Below the pieces are notes generated by a model, which was given only the letters and a program-made list of their open reading frames with translations, had not been told where the DNA came from and made no database searches. A stretch of 33,291 bases of DNA, from the NCBI GenBank assembly GCA_005798825.1, contig SYIL01000036.1, forward strand, positions 1 through 33,291. Reading direction: 5' to 3'. Of the stretch, positions 33,254 through 33,291 are shown piece after piece. The position numbers and the translations under genes were made by a program. Numbering within the stretch: position 1 is the first letter of the stretch; the number at the start of each line of letters is the position of its first letter. Source of the stretch: Bacteroidota bacterium (GTDB lineage: Bacteria; Bacteroidota; Bacteroidia; NS11-12g; UBA955).

Positions 33254-33291
33254 GCGAGAATAGCTCATTTGGTAGAGCACAAACTTGCCAA
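33254..33291 (+). tRNA. tRNA-Gly(GCC), truncated by the window end
   Basis: The first 38 nt of a tRNA are visible: acceptor arm GCGAGAA, D-arm GCTC...GAGC with loop ATTTGGTA, the 5' side of the anticodon stem, and anticodon loop CTTGCCAA with anticodon GCC. The 3' half lies outside the window. Confidence 0.85.

Noticed and set aside
1-33291. CRISPR arrays, prophage genes and transposases
   Set aside because: No regularly spaced direct repeats, no phage structural genes and no transposase motifs were seen anywhere in the window.

Overview
The window is a stretch of chromosome from a member of the Bacteroidota. The evidence is the Bacteroidota promoter grammar (TTTG, about 19 nt, TAnnTTTG), which occurs almost perfectly upstream of rpmB and tRNA-Lys. 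Further support comes from a type IX secretion C-terminal domain, a DUF4295 gene between rpmG and ftsY, bacillithiol-type bshC, several large outer-membrane beta-barrels and weak Shine-Dalgarno sequences. I cannot place it below phylum level from sequence reading alone.

Layout. Positions 1-150 are the end of a TonB-like protein. 307-4228 (+) carries a tandem-ATPase ABC protein, a secreted LysM protein and an O-antigen-ligase-like membrane protein. 4279-8802 (+) is a tightly packed housekeeping block: rpmB, rpmG, DUF4295, a terminator, then ftsY, rimO and bshC with 4-nt overlaps. 8888-11133 (-) is a pRiA4b ORF-3-like gene, miaA and a TerC-family membrane protein. 11171-13525 (+) is a TonB-dependent receptor whose stop codon overlaps that of mutS (-, 13522-16137). 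16224-19915 (+) is a run of four genes: an SpoU methyltransferase, a redoxin lipoprotein, a cytochrome c / copper monooxygenase-like protein and a GNAT-like protein. It is followed by tRNA-Lys(UUU) and a terminator.

20045-23703 looks like accessory DNA. A secreted protein of unknown function lies between two related palindromic repeats that resemble integron attC sites in layout. Upstream of it is a four-gene membrane operon (TM2 protein, DUF2752, DUF4870-like, M48 peptidase) with overlapping or nearly touching genes. No integrase or transposase is present. This is the part of the window most likely to hold an undescribed system.

23704-33291 holds a T9SS-secreted LamG protein with six cysteine repeats, a very large outer-membrane beta-barrel protein, and a LysM/SGNH-hydrolase-fold protein that has lost its catalytic serine and sits in an operon with gatB. 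Divergent from gatB are the RNase P RNA gene (rnpB) and a tRNA-Gly cut by the window end. Recurrent themes are envelope biology (TonB, receptors, LysM, T9SS) and translation or RNA processing (ribosomal proteins, rimO, miaA, SpoU, gatB, rnpB, tRNAs).
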